Source of the DNA: Clostridium drakei
GTDB taxonomy: Bacteria; Bacillota; Clostridia; Clostridiales; Clostridiaceae
Assembly: GCF_000633595.2 (NCBI RefSeq)
Contig: NZ_JIBU02000039.1
Span: 1-64,000, forward strand
Reading direction: 5' to 3'
DNA length: 64,000 bases
Shown: one piece after another, positions 59,958-64,000 of the stretch
Numbering within the stretch: position 1 is the first letter of the stretch
How the letters are laid out: every line of letters starts with the position of its first letter
Program-made: the position numbers and the translations under genes
The notes under the pieces: generated by a model
The model's input: the letters and a program-made list of their open reading frames with translations, nothing else
Database searches by the model: none
Told to the model about the DNA's origin: nothing

Positions 59958-60430
59958 TTTTGTGCCTCCTTATTTTTCATTTTTAATTTTAAAAATGCTA
60001 AAGCTTTTTTAGCATCAAGCTCTACTACATTGTTTTCCCCCACAACTTCTGTTTCGATTCCATCTTTTGATTTATTGAAATCTACTATAGTATCCATATA
60101 TTGATTAGTAACTACAAATTGTGCCTGAGTTCCTACAAAGCTCATCCCAACTACTGGAATATCCCTTTTTCCTATCTCCTCTAAGGCAGTAGCAAAATCA
60201 ATATTACTGTTCCCCCAACCATCAATAGATACTATGACTCCATCTGCCCTCATAGCCTCAACCCAAGATGCTGCTCTTTGTGCAACAAACACCTTATCTT
60301 CATTTTCTTGTGGTGTTCCTGCTACTATAATTCCTAAAAGATCCACATCATCATCATTTGAAACTATATTAAGCAATGGATCTCTAAAATGATGTAATGT
60401 TGTTTCTTTTGTAGATGGTCCTATTCCCAT
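59954..60430 (-). CDS. prdE: PrdE, homologue of the C-terminal part of PrdA
   Basis: The 158-aa protein aligns with the pyruvoyl-subunit part of PrdA: MGIGPSTKE corresponds to PrdA TCIGPASKE, and GNSNIDFATALEEIGKRDIP to GNNHIDFASHIEQIGMRNIP. Where PrdA has the cleaved cysteine, PrdE has Gly2. It therefore cannot form a pyruvoyl group the same way. Its role in the reductase complex is not established. AGGAGG precedes the ATG. It overlaps prdF and follows prdD by 22 bases. Confidence 0.9.
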   Translation of the reverse strand: MGIGPSTKETTLHHFRDPLLNIVSNDDDVDLLGIIVAGTPQENEDKVFVAQRAASWVEAMRADGVIVSIDGWGNSNIDFATALEEIGKRDIPVVGMSFVGTQAQFVVTNQYMDTIVDFNKSKDGIETEVVGENNVVELDAKKALAFLKLKMKNKEAQK

Positions 60431-60452
60431 AGTAAATATCCTCCTATTTCAT

Positions 60453-61214
60453 TTAGTTCATGGCTCTTAATGCACCATCTCTGTATTCATTAGGACTTAA
60501 TACTATAGGCATATTACCCATATCTATAATAGATCTGCATCCTACAAATCCACCTGGTTCTTTACTTAAAAGTCCCGTATCATACATAGCGCCTTGGCCA
60601 GCAACTTGCTTTATAATAACTACTTTCTTCTTTCCAGGCTTTATCTTATCAAAATATTCATACTTTTCGTCGCACACTCTTCCACTTAATTGCTTTAATC
60701 TACTTCTTATTTCACTAATTATCTTATCCGAAACTTCATGTGCTGACATAGGGCCTGGTCTGCTTGTTCCTTTACCAGCCTTCAGAATAACATTTATATG
60801 AATTAATATGTCATTCTTAGCTGGAGTACCAGCTCTTTCAAATACAACTTGCTCATTTAGTATACCTTCAGAAGAACCAAATTCTGCAACTTGTATTCCC
60901 TCTTCATCTACCCCTGTAAGCATCACATTTACTCCTGTAAGTATATGAGTTATACCTTCTCCTATTTTTCCTAATACCTTTACAGCTATTGGAGAAAAGT
61001 CCATTATTGAATTCACAAATATATTGTGTTCATCAGGATTTATGATTTTAACTTCTACATGTTTTATAAGTTTTTCATCTACTGATATTCCATTTTGTAT
61101 ATCACTTTTTAAATACAATACATCATTTTCTATATAAGTTCTTTCAGCAAACTTCACTTTTGTTATGTGAAAAGTCTTTATAACTAATCTTCTGATTTCT
61201 ATTTGCTTCTCCAT
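60453..61214 (-). CDS. prdD: PrdD, homologue of the N-terminal part of PrdA
   Basis: The 253-aa protein aligns with PrdA before its cleavage site. Near its start HITKVKFAERTYIENDVLYLK matches PrdA FKIDKVEFGPETKIEGTTLYI. Near its end VVIIKQVAGQGAMYDTGLL and PIVLSPNEYRDGALRAM match PrdA VIIVKEIMGQGAMHDNLIL and PVMLSPLEVADGGIHAL. The protein stops exactly where PrdA is cut. The frame opens at a GTG, but GGTGATATAT spaces to the ATG at 61214. A strong hairpin separates it from prdB. Confidence 0.9.
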   Translation of the reverse strand: MEKQIEIRRLVIKTFHITKVKFAERTYIENDVLYLKSDIQNGISVDEKLIKHVEVKIINPDEHNIFVNSIMDFSPIAVKVLGKIGEGITHILTGVNVMLTGVDEEGIQVAEFGSSEGILNEQVVFERAGTPAKNDILIHINVILKAGKGTSRPGPMSAHEVSDKIISEIRSRLKQLSGRVCDEKYEYFDKIKPGKKKVVIIKQVAGQGAMYDTGLLSKEPGGFVGCRSIIDMGNMPIVLSPNEYRDGALRAMN

Positions 61215-61251
61215 ATATATCACCACGTTTATTTTAATAAAAAATATTAAT

Positions 61252-61294
61252 ATATAGGAACTAGAAACTAGTTTTTAGTTCCTAGTTCCTATAT
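61252..61294 (-). promoter_or_regulatory. Intercistronic hairpin between prdB and prdD
   Basis: A 19-base arm (61252-61270) pairs with 61276-61294 with one mismatch, and U-rich sequence follows on the minus strand. It sits after the prdB stop and before the prdD ribosome site. It could act as a partial terminator or RNA stabiliser, giving more prdA-prdB than prdD-prdE-prdF message. That function is inferred. Confidence 0.7.
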
Positions 61295-61320
61295 TATAGT
61301 TACTATTTTCTAACTTCTGA

Positions 61321-62046
61321 TTAAACTTTTGCTATATATTCATATGGAAGTGGAACTATTGTTCCTGCAGTAGTTATCTTAGTTAATTCTACTAGTGAAT
61401 CTTTAACTATAGCTGTTTGCATATCAATATCATGTGGTGCTCCTGCATTAGCTCCCATTGGTACTCTTGGAGCAACTGCTCTTGGAGTTCCTGTTTGTTT
61501 AACTACTGGTGGTAAAGCAGCGATACATATTGTAGGTATTCCTGCTTCTTCGATTGCTCTCTGCACCAAAACTGCAGAGCGGTGGCAAGTTCCTCATCCA
61601 GCTGTCATTAGAACTGCATCTACGCCTTCTTCTTTAAGGATTCTAGCGATTTCTGGACCAGTTTCATTCTTGAATTTTTCCTGGTTTCCACCACCACCCA
61701 TGAATCCTATGTGAGTTGGTGCTATTTCTTTTATAAATCCTTCTTCTGCAAGCTCTTTTAATCTATCAATTGGGAACATGCAGTTGATGTCTTTATTAAC
61801 ATCTCCGTTATCATATCCACCATGTGATACCATAAGTTCGCTTGATGGCGCATCTCCTGGTATTTTTCTAAATGTAAAATCTCCTGCTAAATTAAATCTC
61901 TTATCAGATTTTAAATGTACTCCAGCAGCTGTAGCTATAGCTACTTTCATATCTTTAAGCTCTTTTGTTACAGGAGCCCAAACTGGTGGTGGAGTTATAG
62001 GAACAAATATTTCTGATTGTAATCCTTTAACCATTGTTAAATCCAT
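61321..62046 (-). CDS. prdB: D-proline reductase selenoprotein subunit (UGA = Sec)
   Basis: PrdB is the selenium-containing subunit that reduces D-proline to 5-aminovalerate in Stickland fermentation. A single in-frame UGA at 61594-61596 splits the frame. Read as selenocysteine (residue 151) it gives one 241-aa protein with the redox motif AGUGTCHRS (Sec-X2-Cys). Sequence continues in the same frame on both sides with family-like conservation, and a bSECIS-like hairpin follows the UGA. The start overlaps the stop of the preceding small gene (TAATG). A naive gene caller would wrongly report two short genes or a pseudogene here. Confidence 0.96.
61559..61579 (-). promoter_or_regulatory. bSECIS-like hairpin of prdB
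   Basis: Starting 14 bases after the UGA, CTCTGCA (61573-61579) pairs with TGCAGAG (61559-61565) around the loop GTTTTGG. Stem distance and a guanine in the loop are as expected for a bacterial selenocysteine insertion element recognised by SelB. Confidence 0.82.
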
Positions 62047-62306
62047 TATAATTTTCCTTCCTTTCTATTTCTTATATCTATATTGCTAACATATTTTTCA
62101 TTAGCTTCCTCTGATAAAACTTCTATAAAACTCATCTTAAAGCCAACTTCTTGACCTATCTTTAAAGGATAGTCTGTTATAAGCATTCTCATTGGTATTT
62201 TTAAATATCCCAGTCTTCCTTTAAGATCTACTGCAATACATCCATCATGTATTTCTACAATTATGCCTTGCATTTCAATGATTTTATCACCATATTTTAA
62301 ATCCAT
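62046..62306 (-). CDS. Small conserved-looking protein between prdA and prdB
   Basis: The 86-aa protein lies between prdA and prdB with a 9-base gap before it and a 1-base overlap after it, so it is translated with the reductase genes. It appears to be a compact beta-rich protein (GIIVEIHDGCIAVDL, then GRLGYLKIPMRML), with no signal peptide or membrane helix. I do not recognise a family. Its position suggests a role in assembly, maturation or regulation of the reductase. Its ribosome site overlaps the prdA stop codon. Confidence 0.8.
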   Translation of the reverse strand: MDLKYGDKIIEMQGIIVEIHDGCIAVDLKGRLGYLKIPMRMLITDYPLKIGQEVGFKMSFIEVLSEEANEKYVSNIDIRNRKEGKL

Positions 62307-62315
62307 ATTAAGCGC

Positions 62316-64000
62316 CTACTTTGTTGAATATTTTTCAAGTCTCTTTTGGCTTACTGGAACAGCAGTTTCATTTTCAACTCTTGTTATTGAACTTCCTGTA
62401 GTCTTTTCAACTAATTCTAAATTGTTTTCTTTAACATTTGCATTCCATTTTCTTTCTGAAGCTTTAACTTCTTCTCCGCCCATAGCTGATTTAAGCATTG
62501 ATATTCCTCTTATAGCATCTTCTTGGCATAATGTATTACAGCTTAAAACTTCATTTTCAATTCCAGCTTCTGACTTGTTATTATCAACCATGTACTTCAT
62601 ATACTTGTTACCAACAACTAAAGCTCCTTGTACTGCGCAGAATGAGAATCCTACACATGGAATATTTCTCATACCAATTTGTTCAATATGGCTTGCAAAG
62701 TCAATGTGATTGTTTCCAAATCCTTCTGTTGTAACAAAAGCTCCATCAACATCTAAAGCTTCTACTATCATTCCCATTCTTTCTGATACATAGAATTTTT
62801 CATTATTGATTTGTGGACTTCCTACAAATAATACTCCGCAAAGATCTAATTCTGGATCATTTAAAGCTTCATGAACAAGTGGTTCTCTCCAATAATGTCT
62901 TGAACATTCCTTTGATGCAGGTCCTATACAAGTTAATGCATGAATTCCTCCATCAGCAACTTCAAGTGGTGATAACATTACAGGAACATTTCCTAAATCA
63001 ACATTTGGTTTTGCTCCAAGTACTCCTACTGGTTCAACTGGTAATATTAGGTTATCATGCATAGCACCTTGACCCATTATTTCTTTAACAATAATAACTT
63101 TTTTCTTTCCTGGTCTTCTCTTTTGCTCAAATACTTCTGTATTTGTTACTAAAGATTCGTCAATTTTCTTTAATGCATCTCTGATTTCTTGTGTTATAAA
63201 ATCTGTAGCTGTGTGAGCAGCTAGAGGACCTGGTCTTTCCATGTTAGTTCCTGCAGCTATTGTTACTTGAGTTTTTATGAAGATTTCTCCCTTATCAGGT
63301 GCTCCTGGTCTTCCAAATTGGATGTTTTCTTCAAGTATACCTTCTGATGAACCAAATTCTCCTATTTGAACTCCATTTTCATCTGTTCCAGTAACCATCA
63401 CTATAACACCATCAATTACTCTAGTTACACCTGAACCTAACTTGTTATCTCCTTCTTTAGTAGCTATTGGTTGAACGTCCATTATTGTTTCACTATAAGT
63501 GTTATACTTATCTGGAGTTATTATATCAACTTTTATTTCTTTAACTAATTTGTTTATTTTTACAGCATCATCACAAACATTTTCTCTGATGTAAAGAGTT
63601 GTTCCTTCAATTTTTGTTTCTGGTCCAAACTCTACTTTATCAATTTTAAAATGTTTTCTTGTAAGAGTTCTTATAACCTTTTCTTCAAGTTTAACTTCCT
63701 GAGTTGCTACAGTTTTTTCTTCTTTAGCAATACTTTGATTTTTTACTGCTACTGGTGCTTTTGCCACTGGAGCTGCCATTGAACCTACACCTAAAGGTAC
63801 TTCAATGTCAATTCCTTTTCCTTCTGCTATTTTGATCTTTAAAACTCCACCAGCTACAGATGCTACTGGCTGTGGTGCTTCTACTACTACTTCTTCTTCA
63901 AATCCTTCTAGCATACTAGCTGTTACAGCAGTTAATGCTGGTGCTTCTACTTTTAAAGTCTTTCCAATTACTTCTTCTCTTGATAAAACTTTTTCATCAA
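62316..64000 (-). CDS. prdA: D-proline reductase proprotein PrdA (5'-truncated by the window edge)
   Basis: PrdA is made as a proprotein that self-cleaves to give a pyruvoyl-containing subunit and a larger subunit. The visible 560 residues continue in frame to the right edge; only a short N-terminal part is missing. An Ala/Val/Pro/Glu-rich linker follows (about 63,650-63,900), then the domain shared with PrdD, then the cleavage motif ALTCIGPASKE with the reactive Cys codon at 62928-62930, then the domain shared with PrdE. The Met codon at 63914 is internal and not the true start. The stop is TAG at 62316-62318. Confidence 0.95.
   Translation of the reverse strand, partial: DEKVLSREEVIGKTLKVEAPALTAVTASMLEGFEEEVVVEAPQPVASVAGGVLKIKIAEGKGIDIEVPLGVGSMAAPVAKAPVAVKNQSIAKEEKTVATQEVKLEEKVIRTLTRKHFKIDKVEFGPETKIEGTTLYIRENVCDDAVKINKLVKEIKVDIITPDKYNTYSETIMDVQPIATKEGDNKLGSGVTRVIDGVIVMVTGTDENGVQIGEFGSSEGILEENIQFGRPGAPDKGEIFIKTQVTIAAGTNMERPGPLAAHTATDFITQEIRDALKKIDESLVTNTEVFEQKRRPGKKKVIIVKEIMGQGAMHDNLILPVEPVGVLGAKPNVDLGNVPVMLSPLEVADGGIHALTCIGPASKECSRHYWREPLVHEALNDPELDLCGVLFVGSPQINNEKFYVSERMGMIVEALDVDGAFVTTEGFGNNHIDFASHIEQIGMRNIPCVGFSFCAVQGALVVGNKYMKYMVDNNKSEAGIENEVLSCNTLCQEDAIRGISMLKSAMGGEEVKASERKWNANVKENNLELVEKTTGSSITRVENETAVPVSQKRLEKYSTK

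Noticed and set aside
61594-61596. In-frame TGA suggesting that prdB is a pseudogene or two genes
   Set aside because: Conserved sequence continues in the same frame, the UGA sits in a Sec-X2-Cys motif and a SECIS-like hairpin follows, so it is a selenocysteine codon.
62263-62709. 148-codon plus-strand frame opposite prdA
   Set aside because: It mirrors the strongly supported prdA and the small prd gene, has no ribosome site and no family character.

Overview
The window is a low-GC, gene-dense stretch of a spore-forming, amino-acid-fermenting Clostridium. A D-proline reductase operon with an in-frame UGA (selenocysteine) codon, a GerA-type germinant receptor, spoIIR, yabG, ypeB and several CotS-family coat genes all point to a Stickland-fermenting endospore former. 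My best guess is the Clostridium sporogenes / proteolytic (Group I) C. botulinum cluster, but no rRNA or toxin gene is present to confirm it. Nearly every gene is on the minus strand. Only rpmE and three glycosyltransferase genes are on the plus strand. No rRNA, tRNA, CRISPR array, prophage or insertion sequence was seen. The only mobile-looking DNA is one MITE-like inverted repeat near 40.0-40.26 kb.

Layout, left to right: murA and a ywmB-like gene (172-2148); the nine-gene F1Fo ATP synthase operon atpI-B-E-F-H-A-G-D-C (2406-9109, transcribed right to left); a 700-base AT-rich gap; an envelope and housekeeping block (mnaA, tagO, dCMP deaminase, upp, rpiB, LMW phosphatase, Sua5-type threonylcarbamoyl-AMP synthase, ZIP transporter); a translation block (prfA, prmC, a DUF1385 membrane protein, tdk, rpmE, rho); pyrG with a structured leader; a PP-loop tRNA-thiolation-like gene; ypeB; a UgtP-like glycosyltransferase; spoIIR; a GerA-type A-B-C operon headed by a two-helix membrane protein that may be a receptor D subunit; ispE; cyanophycin synthetase and cyanophycinase genes; a LysM/SPOCS coat-type protein; veg; and yabG. 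The yabG-veg-ispE order resembles that of Bacillus subtilis, with the SPOCS and cyanophycin genes between.

From 43.6 to 50.3 kb lies a spore-surface module: three CotS-like kinase-fold proteins, a fourth degenerate copy, a small Lys-rich protein and two divergently oriented GT4 glycosyltransferases. Good sigma-K-type promoters precede yabG and the cotS operon. Next come an orphan solute-binding lipoprotein, a radical SAM protein, larB-larC (nickel-pincer cofactor), manC, a GIY-YIG protein, a 3-methyladenine glycosylase and a TauE/SafE permease. The right end is the proline reductase operon prdA-(small gene)-prdB-prdD-prdE-prdF. prdA is cut by the window edge, and prdB reads through UGA at 61594-61596 with a bSECIS-like hairpin just downstream. 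PrdD and PrdE align as the two halves of PrdA, divided at the PrdA self-cleavage site.

Many starts were moved from the longest open frame to internal ATG, GTG or TTG codons with properly spaced Shine-Dalgarno sites. The clearest is veg, whose long frame would run through a consensus promoter. The least expected items are a small-RNA candidate on the plus strand at 42003-42122, the split prdD/prdE pair, the pyrG leader with mutually exclusive pairings, and the MITE placed between a stop codon and its terminator.
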